From Thermodesulfobacteriota bacterium (GTDB lineage Bacteria; Thermosulfidibacterota; Thermosulfidibacteria; Thermosulfidibacterales; B14-G1): a DNA stretch of 41,394 nt. The notes under the pieces are model-generated. The model was given only the letters and a program-made list of their open reading frames with translations. It was not told where the DNA came from and made no database searches. The stretch covers positions 1-41,394 of the forward strand of contig JAJSAC010000027.1 of NCBI GenBank assembly GCA_024274915.1. Direction: 5' to 3'. Position numbers and translations under genes: made by a program. Below are positions 29,101-36,414 of the stretch, piece by piece (position 1 is the stretch's first letter; each line of letters starts with the position of its first letter).

Positions 29101-30150
29101 TACCCATCCAGGATTTCCACCCACATTCCACTGTCCATCTGTCATGAGGATCACGAAGTTCTTAGCGCATTGAACCAGTGTTAGCTCGCTTCCTTCACAC
29201 ACCCCGTTGTCATTTTCATCAAAGCACTGGTACATGGGGTTTCGCCACTTGTCTCCACTGCCCTGCTGGGGAGTGAATCCTCCATACTCCGGGTCGTTTT
29301 GGGCAAAGTAGTTGTATGCGTCCCACATTGCAGGGCCTGTAGGGGTGGCTCCGCTGGCGTATTCATAGTTTACGTAGGTTATCAGGTTTTTATATGGGTT
29401 TAATCCATCAAAGTTTGCGCTGGCAGTGAAGTCTCCTATGTAGACTTTATCGCTCCTTACACCATACCCACTAAAGAATAAAACTCCCAGTCTTGGTGTG
29501 GTACTGAGATCTTTAAACTTGAAGGCTAGTCCTTCATTGATTCTGTTCCAGGGAACCTTGACTTTTACCCCGTCGCTTGTCTCTAGAATACACCCATAAC
29601 TATCGCAGCTGACTTGGCTTCCAGGATTACCATAGGTTTCTGGGTCACACCTGTTTATTTGGGGCCAGGTACAGGATTCGAGTTTTCCTCCGGTTATTGC
29701 CCATCTGACAAGGTCAATTCTGCTCATATAAATAAAGTTTAAGCAGCTGCCAGAGTATATGTTAGATTCATTTATATCGGAGGCCCTTTTAGGACACGTA
29801 GAAGGGGTTCCTGTTGTTTCTTGCCAGTATCCATCCCTGCACCAACGACCTCTCCAACTTGTGCAGTAAAATTCATAAACTTTGTCGGGGTCGAAGTAAC
29901 CTTCTTCGTTCCCTTGGTAGGTCCATCCACAACCGCTTGAGTAGTTGCAGCAGTACTCTTTGTTTGAATCTGGGTTGTAAGCGCACCATCCCATGGAACC
30001 GCTTGTATCGATGGCGAAGAGCACATTTGGTTGGACAGCTGTACCGATGAAAGGGGGTACAGCACAGTAATCGCTTATTGATGCCACTGAGTTTAGTTGA
30101 GAGAGGAGAACGAGAAGGAAGGAGTACATTACAATCTTAAGGATTTTCAT
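26176..30150 (-). CDS. pilY1: Type IV pilus tip/biogenesis protein PilY1
   Basis: A large secreted protein of 1324 residues with a signal peptide (MKILKIVMYSFLLVLLSQLN, cut near SVAS). The N-terminal third has a von Willebrand A domain with the MIDAS motif DTSGSM at 48-53, interrupted by many cysteines. A calcium-loop-like DHNNDGVPD and the linker SSGTAVSVLSTSTRG follow. The C-terminal half is the beta-propeller known from PilY1: VGANDGMLHCFYMG, EVWAYIPMNVLPYLKYLA and YYVDQRSMLLDASI. PilY1 sits at the pilus tip with minor pilins and controls pilus extension, adhesion and surface sensing. It is last in the minor-pilin operon, three bases behind the 98-aa gene. The cysteine pairs in CCNYSSGCGW, CSTGHRN and CEGGEADC imply disulfides, so oxidative folding outside the cytoplasm is expected even in an anaerobe. 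Confidence 0.93.
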   Translation of the reverse strand: MKILKIVMYSFLLVLLSQLNSVASISDYCAVPPFIGTAVQPNVLFAIDTSGSMGWCAYNPDSNKEYCCNYSSGCGWTYQGNEEGYFDPDKVYEFYCTSWRGRWCRDGYWQETTGTPSTCPKRASDINESNIYSGSCLNFIYMSRIDLVRWAITGGKLESCTWPQINRCDPETYGNPGSQVSCDSYGCILETSDGVKVKVPWNRINEGLAFKFKDLSTTPRLGVLFFSGYGVRSDKVYIGDFTASANFDGLNPYKNLITYVNYEYASGATPTGPAMWDAYNYFAQNDPEYGGFTPQQGSGDKWRNPMYQCFDENDNGVCEGSELTLVQCAKNFVILMTDGQWNVGGNPGWVGVTCSIDTGFERHSADPVVPAYWMHKGFTNSKTGIDTNIESVYTIGLWLGGTGENALKNVAMYGSFDTLHGDWPDALSNYPSSTCGPVDDCCDGSNCGKGGQCTSLPPSSSDWDHNNDGVPDTFYSATSARELRSAINKAIIDILKRTSSGTAVSVLSTSTRGSAYLSQAYFIPSKTSASGEDLTWIGEMKGLWVDLFGQIREDTDQSHDITNSVAQLEYSEDYVAKFFFDTTDSQTKVHLYTSDSTGKVESPCTPTTTRLLDTNNANLLLRTIWNVGEKLWGKSPSSRKIYTSLDASSLTELTAESSTASLLKPYLRAYDDTDALNIIKYVRGEDVDICLDSDDGTCSSTGHRNRSLTVDSVTHVWKLGDIVYSNPRVLSHFPLGTYDIRYNDTTYKDFTREKVYDPTLTDPVKRNDYLFVGANDGMLHCFYMGRIKENPDLANYPNVKAAVIKPSGASYDVGEEVWAYIPMNVLPYLKYLAYTDYCHIYYVDQRSMLLDASINGSASADKTKDSWRTILIGELRFGGNPNPPSGSPTVNGKTVGLSSIFALDITDPENPSLLWEFSDSGLGFTISYPTVVRIGDASKNGNWYVVVGSGPTDYSGDTPPSQGYIYVINLRDGSLAGKLPLPAANSYTGDCVAVDPESDYSVDAIYCGTAEKQPNGDITGRMVRILTGEAVPVKDANDIITNWTVTTLVNTDGPITASPEFAFDSQGNLWCYFGTGKYFGETDKTSTNQQYIYGVKDTCWGYNNGTWEYGSSCNAVTSIFDTTNVVVSATAADYVCMCEGGEADCKDGNGGCLSTGSCSGAVKVVTKVTGVTVSNCSSYTDWQACANYIANNYDGWRISLSTSSPAERVIAKPSVIGQVAMFTTFTPNSDVCGFGGNSYLYSLYYRAGIPYKQPTILKEEAYLNGILEKSVSLGQGAPAIGEGIVSKKVGRKLKTYIQLSTGQIVELTNQPVFLPSKIQFWIER

Positions 30151-30153
30151 GAT

Positions 30154-30450
30154 TTACTCCTCCACTTCTGTAATTTTGTCTGTCTTTCTTTTGTGGCAAA
30201 CGTCGGAATCTATCGCAAAATAGATTCTGACGCTGTATTTATCCTTGTTTTTATTGATTATTTTATAAGTTTCGTCATCAATTTGGAACTTCCTTTCTCC
30301 TCTACAATTTTCAGAGATTACATAAATGACTGCAAAGTCTTTGTTCAGGATTTCCAGTCTTCCCGTTAGGAAAAGATTGTCTTTTGCTATTACTTCATTA
30401 GTACCAATACAGAACAAGAGAAAGACTATTGTTAATAGCATTTTTTTCAT
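30154..30450 (-). CDS. Small secreted protein of unknown function in the pilus operon
   Basis: This 98-aa protein starts with a signal peptide (MKKMLLTIVFLLFCIGTNEV, likely cut after VIA) and then has a mixed charged domain, DNLFLTGRLEILNKDFAVIY, ending in ITEVEE. Two cysteines (in ENCRGER and DVCHKRK) could form a disulfide. I recognise no family. It lies 24 bases after pilX and three before pilY1, so it is clearly part of this operon and may help PilY1 or the pilus tip. The DNA is visibly AT-richer than its neighbours, with many AAA, AAT and ATT codons. It may be a late addition, or a fast-evolving accessory. Confidence 0.75.
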   Translation of the reverse strand: MKKMLLTIVFLLFCIGTNEVIAKDNLFLTGRLEILNKDFAVIYVISENCRGERKFQIDDETYKIINKNKDKYSVRIYFAIDSDVCHKRKTDKITEVEE

Positions 30451-30474
30451 TTCTTCCTCTCCTATTAAACAGTA

Positions 30475-30930
30475 TTAATATCCCTTTACATACATTACAT
30501 AAAGGTCTGCCTGGCTACTTTCTACCGTGGCTTGAGAGTGTACTAGGTAGTACACTCCTGTTCCCGCCACACCGGAATAGGCTCCAGATACTGGTGGGAA
30601 CACCGGTGCTCCTCCAAATCCCGACAGGTTGTTCCAGAAGACCCTCCATATCCGGTACTTGGCGCCGGAGGCTGCGGTCTCTTCGGTACCCAACTGGTTT
30701 TCGATGGTGTCGTAGGAGTTGTTGTCGATGAACACCACAGCTTCTGCTATTCCACCTTGGGCCAGGTTTACAGCCTTGGCATAGTTCTTCGTGGCCTTGT
30801 AGGTCTGGTTCCCTCTGGTGACAAGGTAGTAACTGAGGGCTGCCAGAATCAATCCTATGATCATAACCACGAACACGGCGAGGAGGGCTACTCCCCTGTT
30901 GTTCCTGGGGATGCTTGAAAGCCCGTTCAT
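30475..30930 (-). CDS. Minor pilin PilX-like protein
   Basis: It encodes 151 residues with the prepilin pattern NNRGVALLAVFVVMIIGLIL. After the cleavage glycine there is a hydrophobic helix without the Glu5 of major pilins, as usual in PilX. The body has the long helix QTYKATKNYAKAVNLAQGGI, matching the PilX N-terminal domain (annotated PilX_N). The last part (VYYLVHSQATVESSQADLYV) is likely beta structure. PilX-type minor pilins join PilV, PilW and PilY1 in the complex that starts pilus assembly. It overlaps pilW by four bases. Confidence 0.8.
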   Translation of the reverse strand: MNGLSSIPRNNRGVALLAVFVVMIIGLILAALSYYLVTRGNQTYKATKNYAKAVNLAQGGIAEAVVFIDNNSYDTIENQLGTEETAASGAKYRIWRVFWNNLSGFGGAPVFPPVSGAYSGVAGTGVYYLVHSQATVESSQADLYVMYVKGY

Positions 30931-32000
30931 TCCACTTCCCTCAGTGGCACCACCAATCTGATGGTTCGCCAGTGGTAGTGTTTCTGCTCCGTGGTGAGGG
31001 TAACGGTGTTGTCCGCAGTTTGAATGGTGGCAGAGGCGTACTGGTATCTTGGGTCTTTCTTCCCCTGTTGCACCACAATGTTGACCCTCACCAGCTCGGG
31101 GTAGTTTCCCTGGCTGTCTGGAAGAGAATTAAGCCAGGTTATTCCGCTGGAACCTGGGTAACCAAATTCCACCTGAAAGTCTAAGACACAGTCTATGACG
31201 GGGTCATGCCCGCCTCCGTAGACCCTGATCAAGGTCCTTGTCCCTGGGGCACAGATGGCTTCGCCGCTGGTGCTGGAGCTCAGTTTATAACCTGTGAAGC
31301 CGGATACGTAATTGGAGAATAAGCTGTTCTGCACCGTTAGATAGCCTATGCTGAAGATCAGGCTTCCCTTTTCTCTTATGCTGAAATCGGTGGTGGTACC
31401 AAGGGTTATAACAGAGGTGTTGTTTGAGGACTGTACTCCTGTAACTGGGTAGACCTTGCTGCCAAGGATGTCTTTTGTCTCTGCGTCAAGAAAGACTATC
31501 TTCTCATGCTCTCCACTACCATTTGTGCTGGAGCTGAAGCTGGGAAACGTCGGGAAGCTGCTGCATTGGGGGTCCGATGGGGAGGTGACACATGCCTCGG
31601 GATAGGTGGCAATGGTTACTGAACTTGTGCCTTGGGGTATGTAGGAATAGTTGTAGCCCCATTTCATGAATGTATCGACCCTGGAGGATATGATCGGTCC
31701 CTTGATGATCAGTTCGTCGTGGTTCTCGGATTGGCCATAGGAGACGTTGTTGTTGGAATCTATAGGCACGAAGCTGTTGCTGTACTCTTTGGGCATTCCC
31801 AGCCCGGCCATGGTGATGTCTCTGATCAACACCAGTTCGGAAATGATGTTGCTTTGCATGCTTTCCGCCTTTGCCGCTTCTTTGTAGGAGGTCTTTGTCT
31901 GGTTAATCAACAGGGCAAACACCCCTGCCAGGGCGATCACCAGAACGGCCGTTGCCACGACAAGTTCTATGAGAGTGAGTCCTTTTTCGTTTTTCACCAA
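30927..32000 (-). CDS. Minor pilin PilW-like protein
   Basis: This 357-aa prepilin begins MVKNEKGLTLIELVVATAVL, with type III signal cleavage before Leu (G|LTLIE) and Glu5 present. The following helix (VIALAGVFALLINQTKTSYK) and the large globular part up to the C-terminus fit PilW, which is the longest minor pilin. It has a single pair of possible disulfide cysteines near the end (AICAPGTRT, IDCVLDF). The gene lies four bases after pilV and overlaps pilX. It probably acts as a structural primer of the pilus tip. Confidence 0.82.
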   Translation of the reverse strand: MVKNEKGLTLIELVVATAVLVIALAGVFALLINQTKTSYKEAAKAESMQSNIISELVLIRDITMAGLGMPKEYSNSFVPIDSNNNVSYGQSENHDELIIKGPIISSRVDTFMKWGYNYSYIPQGTSSVTIATYPEACVTSPSDPQCSSFPTFPSFSSSTNGSGEHEKIVFLDAETKDILGSKVYPVTGVQSSNNTSVITLGTTTDFSIREKGSLIFSIGYLTVQNSLFSNYVSGFTGYKLSSSTSGEAICAPGTRTLIRVYGGGHDPVIDCVLDFQVEFGYPGSSGITWLNSLPDSQGNYPELVRVNIVVQQGKKDPRYQYASATIQTADNTVTLTTEQKHYHWRTIRLVVPLREVE

Positions 32001-32004
32001 TGTC

Positions 32005-32553
32005 CTAAGGCCTCCTTTTGTAAGTTGTCAAAGAGACATAGTGGACATGTTGGATGTCTGTCGAGCCTCCTTCAAACCAGTAAACCACAACGGTGATCCT
32101 TTTCATGTCGGTTAAGTTCTCAATCCCCCACACCTTATAATAGGTTACGGGGCTTATCCGCTCTATGGGCTGGATAGAGGCGTAGTTGTTGGATCCTGAG
32201 GGATGGTCTATTCCCTTGGCAGCGTCCCCTGAGTCGTTGATGTCCGTGCTGGAGTAGCTGCCGTTATGGTCTTTGTCCAAGATGTAAACGTTACCGTCAC
32301 CATCCGGGTCAGGAGTGGGGGAGCTCAGAAAGGTCGTGTCGGTTGTTACGTCCGATAGAAGATTGCTGGTGTACGATAAAGAGCTGAGGGAGTTTAAGGC
32401 TTCCTGGGCCAGGGTCAGTGCGGTTTTTCGATGCTCGAAGCGGGCGTTGTTCCTTATGATCACTACCGCTGCATGGGTCAGCGCCACCAGGATGATGGCT
32501 AACAGGGCAATGGATATCATTATCTCTATAAGCGTAAATCCTTTTTTATCCAT
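32005..32553 (-). CDS. Minor pilin PilV-like protein
   Basis: It encodes 182 aa, beginning MDKKGFTLIEIMISIALLAI. The prepilin leader is cut after Gly5 (G|FTLIE), with Glu5 and the standard hydrophobic helix. The later PVTYYKVWGIENLTDMKRIT and VVYWFEGGSTDIQHVHYVSL match the PilV C-terminal pattern. Such proteins are minor components at the pilus tip. The start overlaps the fimT gene by eight bases, and pilW follows four bases after the stop. Confidence 0.82.
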   Translation of the reverse strand: MDKKGFTLIEIMISIALLAIILVALTHAAVVIIRNNARFEHRKTALTLAQEALNSLSSLSYTSNLLSDVTTDTTFLSSPTPDPDGDGNVYILDKDHNGSYSSTDINDSGDAAKGIDHPSGSNNYASIQPIERISPVTYYKVWGIENLTDMKRITVVVYWFEGGSTDIQHVHYVSLTTYKRRP

Positions 32554-32998
32554 TTCTCAACCTCGCTTTGAACAGGGAGACGGAGATCCGTTTTTCCTGA
32601 TTCTTCTCGTTCGTGAGGGTGAGGGTAAAGGTTGAAGAAGCGATTCCCCTCCTGGAATACACATATCCGTTTTGGGGATATCCTGATAGTGTAATCTTTT
32701 GGAATTCTTTTTCTTTGATTTTTGTGTCTGTTCCGTTATCGAAAACCCCGTTATCATTGAGGTCTTCGAAGACAACATATTTATGGATATCGAAAGAGAT
32801 TCCAAATCCGTGGGAAGAACCCATGGACTTTTGTTGACACCACACCATGTCGGAGTAAAGAGTGTTGACGGCATTGTATAGATCGTATTTGGTCTTAAAA
32901 TCTCTGTAAGACGCGAAGCCTATGGATACAAGCACGGCAGCTATGGCAATTGTTACCAAGACTTCTACCATAGACACACCACTGTTGGGATTTCTCAA
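32546..32998 (-). CDS. fimT: FimT/GspH-type minor pseudopilin
   Basis: This 150-aa protein, first in the minor-pilin operon, begins MRNPNSGVSMVEVLVTIAIA. Cleavage at G|VSMVE leaves Glu5, as in other pilins. The body YDLYNAVNTLYSDMVWCQQKSMGSS and ISFDIHKYVVFEDLNDNG matches the GspH/FimT fold. The start codon is TTG, with AGGGG about eight bases upstream. In other genera FimT binds DNA and helps uptake in transformation, but that function is not shown here. The major pilin gene pilA/pilE is absent from the operon and window. Confidence 0.78.
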   Translation of the reverse strand: MRNPNSGVSMVEVLVTIAIAAVLVSIGFASYRDFKTKYDLYNAVNTLYSDMVWCQQKSMGSSHGFGISFDIHKYVVFEDLNDNGVFDNGTDTKIKEKEFQKITLSGYPQNGYVYSRRGIASSTFTLTLTNEKNQEKRISVSLFKARLRNG

Positions 32999-33050
32999 CC
33001 TTAACCCCTTTTGTTTGTACTAGCTTTGTATGGTTAGTATCTCTTCGCTA

Positions 33051-33078
33051 ATATTAACGGTGAAGGTGGATAAATCAA
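33051..33078 (-). promoter_or_regulatory. Candidate promoter of the minor-pilin operon
   Basis: Read on the minus strand, TTGATT (33078-33073), 16 bases, then TAATAT (33056-33051). Transcription would start near 33044, about 45 bases before the TTG start of fimT. Confidence 0.55.
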
Positions 33079-33106
33079 GGCACACCACTTGGCTTCAGGT
33101 GACAAA

Positions 33107-33122
33107 TTTGATCACTATCAAA
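33107..33122. promoter_or_regulatory. FNR-type operator (TTGAT-N4-ATCAA)
   Basis: The bases TTTGAT-cact-ATCAAA form a perfect inverted repeat whose core is the textbook FNR/DNR consensus TTGAT-N4-ATCAA. Its centre lies about 70 bases upstream of the estimated pilus transcription start, the position of class I activator sites. It lies about 90 bases upstream of the yajC promoter. FNR-type regulators sense oxygen or NO; none is encoded in the window. Confidence 0.65.
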
Positions 33123-33209
33123 CGAGGGCGTGATTTGACGAAGGCTTGGAGAGTTGGAACCGTCGAATGAGTTGCTATCGTCTGGGTGTTCTGATTTCCG
33201 GCTTTTTAA

Positions 33210-33239
33210 TTGACAGCCGGACCTTTTCGGTGCTATCTC
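33210..33239 (+). promoter_or_regulatory. Candidate promoter of the yajC-secDF operon
   Basis: TTGACA (33210-33215), 18 bases, then TATCTC (33234-33239). The alternative is 17 bases and CTATCT. The -35 is consensus and the -10 is weak. Transcription would start about 35 bases before the yajC ATG. Confidence 0.5.
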
Positions 33240-33281
33240 AGCCCTTGTTTTTAAGGACAAAAAACCTTGGGGGGATGGATC

Positions 33282-33623
33282 ATGTACGCAATGGGTTTGC
33301 ACATCTTGAGTTCGGTGGCTTGGGCAGCGGGGGGGCAGGCGCCTTCTGGAATTCAACGATGGGGAGGTTTCATTACCCTTATCTTTATTTTTGTCATTTT
33401 CTATCTCCTCCTCATCCTGCCCCAGCAGAAGAGGCAGAAGCAGCACAAAAAGATGATAGAGGCCCTGAAGAAAGGGGACGAGGTGGTCACCATGGGTGGT
33501 GTCCATGGGACCATTGTTCAGATCAACGATACCACGGTCGTCCTTAGGATAGACAAGGAGAAGGATGTGAAGGTCAAGGTGAACAGGACCGCTATAGCTG
33601 CTGTTAAAGGCGGAAGAGAGTGA
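33282..33623 (+). CDS. yajC: Preprotein translocase subunit YajC
   Basis: A 113-aa protein with one membrane segment (about 32-50, ITLIFIFVIFYLLLILP) and the hallmark PQQKRQKQHKKMIEALKKGD, followed by EVVTMGGVHGTIVQI. YajC associates with SecD and SecF, encoded next, and helps the proton-driven pulling of exported proteins. ATG 33282 is preferred because GGGGGGA precedes it by six bases, and the TTG five codons upstream would place the start in that site. It is somewhat longer than E. coli YajC. A stretch of 70 bases separates it from secD and holds no other gene. Confidence 0.95.
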   Translation: MYAMGLHILSSVAWAAGGQAPSGIQRWGGFITLIFIFVIFYLLLILPQQKRQKQHKKMIEALKKGDEVVTMGGVHGTIVQINDTTVVLRIDKEKDVKVKVNRTAIAAVKGGRE

Positions 33624-33693
33624 AGGCTTGGGGAGGCTTAAGGGACATAACCTAAAATTGCTTAAAGTTTACCGTGTCAGGGGGGCTGGCTGA

Positions 33694-35238
33694 ATGAAAG
33701 GTTGGTTTAGGCTCCGTGTGGTGGCGATTTTTCTGGTGGTAGTGGCCGCTGCCTGGTACTCCTATCCTCCTTCCCAGAAGATCCGTCTCGGCCTGGATCT
33801 GAAAGGGGGGATGCACCTGGTGTTGGGCGTGGATATGAAGAAGGCTGTGGATGCCGCGGTGGAAAAGGAGATCACTCTTCTCCAGGGCGACCTGGAGGAG
33901 GAGAAGGTGGACCTGGACTACATCAAGAGGAAAGATTTGTACACCTTTGAAGTCAAGGTGATAATTCCCGAAGACCTGGAGAAGGTGAAGAATGTACTGA
34001 ACCGGTACTCAGAACTGGAGCTGAGGGGAGAGGGAAATGACTATGTGGTGATGGCCCTGAAGGCTTCTGAGATTAGGCGCATAAAGGAGAACGCCATCAA
34101 CCAGACCTTGGAGGTCATCCGCAACAGGATAGACCAGTTTGGGGTGGCTGAGCCCACCATAACCAGGGTGGGAAATGACAGGGTATTGGTTCAGCTCCCT
34201 GGCGTGAAGGACCCCAAGAGGGCCATTGGCATTATAGGTAAGACAGCCAGACTGGAGTTTAAACTGCTAGATGAGGGGCACAGCGTCCAGGAGACCCTGA
34301 GTAGGGGGGTGCCCCCCGGCGACGAGATCCTCTATGGCAAGAGGGTGGACAAGGCCACGGGTAGGGTCATAAAGGTGCCCTATCTGGTGAAGAAGAGGGT
34401 GCTTCTCACGGGTGACCACATCTCGGATGCTCGGGTGAAGATAGACCCCATGTACAACGAGCCTTACGTGGCCCTTACATTTGACAGGGTGGGTGCCAAA
34501 ATATTTGCCCGGATCACCAAGGAGAACGTGAAGAAGCGTTTAGCCATCATTTTGGATAACGTGGTCTATTCCGCACCCGTCATCCAGGAACCTATTCCCA
34601 ACGGTCGGGCCCAGATCACGGGTCGTTTCACCTCCCAGGAGGCCCACGATTTGGCCATCGTTCTCAGGGCAGGTGCTCTCCCCGCTCCTGTCAAGATCCT
34701 GGAGAACAGGACGGTAGGGCCTTCCCTGGGCAGGGATTCCATTCGTAAAGGTGTGAAAGCGGCCATGGTGGGTCTCATTCTGGTACTACTATTTATGGCA
34801 GGCTATTATCGCTTTTCTGGTGTGCTGGCAGATGTGGCTTTGCTCCTCAACATGGTTCTTATCATGGGTGCCCTGGCAGCTTTTGGGGCTACCCTTACCC
34901 TTCCGGGCATAGCCGGCATCATCCTCACCATTGGAATGTCCGTGGATGCCAACGTTCTCATATTTGAGCGCATCAGGGAAGAGTTACGGCTGGGCCGTAC
35001 GGTCAGGGCAGCGGTGGATGCCGTCTTCTCAAGGGCTTTTATCACCATCCTGGATGCCAACGTCACCACCCTCATCGCGGCACTGGTACTCTTTCAGTTT
35101 GGCACGGGACCCATCAAGGGTTTCGCTGTCACCCTGAGTATAGGTATCGTGGCCAGCATGTTTACGGCCATCGTCTTCTGCAAGACGGTTTTCGACCTGG
35201 TGCTGGATAGGATCAGAGTGAAGTCTTTGAGCATATGA
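33694..35238 (+). CDS. secD: Protein translocase subunit SecD
   Basis: It encodes 514 aa, shorter than the E. coli form (615) but normal for many bacteria. An N-terminal membrane segment precedes LGLDLKGGMHLVLGVDMKKA (the P1 head start). The large periplasmic domain runs to about residue 340, and five more transmembrane helices follow. These include the conserved GIAGIILTIGMSVDANVLIFERI with the Asp of TM4, and FGTGPIKGFAVTLSIGI. SecD with SecF uses the proton gradient to complete export from SecYEG. It is followed by secF after 10 bases. GGGGGG stands 15 bases before the ATG, a loose distance, so the start is moderately sure. Confidence 0.96.
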   Translation: MKGWFRLRVVAIFLVVVAAAWYSYPPSQKIRLGLDLKGGMHLVLGVDMKKAVDAAVEKEITLLQGDLEEEKVDLDYIKRKDLYTFEVKVIIPEDLEKVKNVLNRYSELELRGEGNDYVVMALKASEIRRIKENAINQTLEVIRNRIDQFGVAEPTITRVGNDRVLVQLPGVKDPKRAIGIIGKTARLEFKLLDEGHSVQETLSRGVPPGDEILYGKRVDKATGRVIKVPYLVKKRVLLTGDHISDARVKIDPMYNEPYVALTFDRVGAKIFARITKENVKKRLAIILDNVVYSAPVIQEPIPNGRAQITGRFTSQEAHDLAIVLRAGALPAPVKILENRTVGPSLGRDSIRKGVKAAMVGLILVLLFMAGYYRFSGVLADVALLLNMVLIMGALAAFGATLTLPGIAGIILTIGMSVDANVLIFERIREELRLGRTVRAAVDAVFSRAFITILDANVTTLIAALVLFQFGTGPIKGFAVTLSIGIVASMFTAIVFCKTVFDLVLDRIRVKSLSI

Positions 35239-35248
35239 GGAGGCAGAC

Positions 35249-36196
35249 ATGGGTTTCTTTCAATTCATAAGGCCGGGAACCAAGGTAGATTTCATGGGTG
35301 CCCGCAAGGTGGCCATTTCCGTCTCCTTGGCTCTGGTACTCCTGGGTCTAGGTTCCATGGCTTACAACAAGGTGACCACAGGGAAGCTTTTCAACTACGG
35401 GGTGGATTTTGCAGGTGGTACCTTGGTTCAGCTCCGTTTCGAGGAGAAGGCCAATTTGGATAGGTTGAGGAGTGCCCTTAAAAAGGCTGGACTTAAAGAC
35501 GTGGTGATTCAGGACTTCGGAAGCCCTCGGGAGGTCCTCATTCGTATGGAGAAGTCCTCTGCCTCCCTGAAAGGACTCCAGGACCAGGTTGCTGAAGCCG
35601 TCAAGAACTACTATCCCGATAACCCTTTTGAGGTGCGAAGGGTAGAGATGGTAGGGCCCAAGGTGGGTAGGGAGTTGAAGGAGAAGGGTTTGGAGGCCAT
35701 CATCTACGCCTTGATAGGTATACTTCTGTACGTCTCTTGGCGCTTTGAGGTCCGTTTTGCCCTGGGGGCTGTGGTTGCCCTCTTCCACGACGTGACCATC
35801 ACAGCAGGGGTCTTTGCCTTGCTCAGAAAGCAGATGGACCTCCAGATCCTAGCCGCCCTCCTAACCATCGTGGGTTACTCCCTTAACGATACCATTGTGG
35901 TCTACGATCGTATTAGGGAAAACATGGCCATGAAGAGAGGGGAGGGTTTCGTTTCTTTGGTGAATAGGAGCATAAACGAGACCTTGTCCAGGACCATACT
36001 CACCTCTCTCACCACCTTCCTGGCTGTGGCGGCCTTGTGGGTTTTGGGCAGCGAGGTTATTAGGGGCTTTGCTTTTGCCATGATGATAGGTATCATTGTG
36101 GGTACTTACTCCTCCATCTTTATTGCCAGTCCCCTGGTGGTCTGGTGGGAGGAGTTGAGACGTGAGAGGAAGCTGAGTACGAAAGGGGTGGGCTGA
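35249..36196 (+). CDS. secF: Protein translocase subunit SecF
   Basis: This 315-aa partner of SecD has six predicted membrane helices. The first is at about 22-42 (AISVSLALVLLGLGSM), followed by the periplasmic head with YGVDFAGGTLVQLRF. The helical bundle contains GAVVALFHDVTITAGVFAL and the conserved VGYSLNDTIVVYDRIREN with Asp. The later motif VNRSINETLSRTILTSLTTF is typical of SecF. The ATG follows AGGAGG by five bases. The stop overlaps the rpoZ start (TGATG). Confidence 0.97.
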   Translation: MGFFQFIRPGTKVDFMGARKVAISVSLALVLLGLGSMAYNKVTTGKLFNYGVDFAGGTLVQLRFEEKANLDRLRSALKKAGLKDVVIQDFGSPREVLIRMEKSSASLKGLQDQVAEAVKNYYPDNPFEVRRVEMVGPKVGRELKEKGLEAIIYALIGILLYVSWRFEVRFALGAVVALFHDVTITAGVFALLRKQMDLQILAALLTIVGYSLNDTIVVYDRIRENMAMKRGEGFVSLVNRSINETLSRTILTSLTTFLAVAALWVLGSEVIRGFAFAMMIGIIVGTYSSIFIASPLVVWWEELRRERKLSTKGVG

Positions 36197-36414
36197 TGTA
36201 CGAGAAAATATGGCTGATGAACGAGGCTCTTTCCAAAGTGGATAGCCGTTACCGCTTGGCCGTCATTGTTTTTAAAAGGGCTCGGTTGTTGGCGGCAGGG
36301 GATGAGCCCCTGGTGAAGAGCCGATACACCAAGCCGGTTACCGTCGCTTTGGAGGAGTTTGCCAAAGGTTATTTGGAGTGGAAGACCCCTGAAGAAGAGA
36401 ACTGGGTGGAATAG
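36196..36414 (+). CDS. rpoZ: RNA polymerase omega subunit
   Basis: This 72-aa protein has the omega signature VDSRYRLAVIVFKRARLLAA followed by EPLVKSRYTKPVTVALEEFA. Omega binds the beta-prime C-terminus and helps polymerase assembly. The ATG overlaps the secF stop, so translation is probably coupled to the Sec genes. The usual rpoZ neighbours (gmk, spoT) are not here. The C-terminal WKTPEEENWVE is short. The next gene overlaps its 3' end by 56 bases if its TTG start is right. Confidence 0.88.
   Translation: MYEKIWLMNEALSKVDSRYRLAVIVFKRARLLAAGDEPLVKSRYTKPVTVALEEFAKGYLEWKTPEEENWVE

Noticed and set aside
33000-33280. Possible riboswitch in the pilus/sec divergent region
   Set aside because: I looked for the c-di-GMP riboswitch core and other familiar riboswitch motifs and saw none. 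The FNR-type palindrome and two promoters explain the spacing better.
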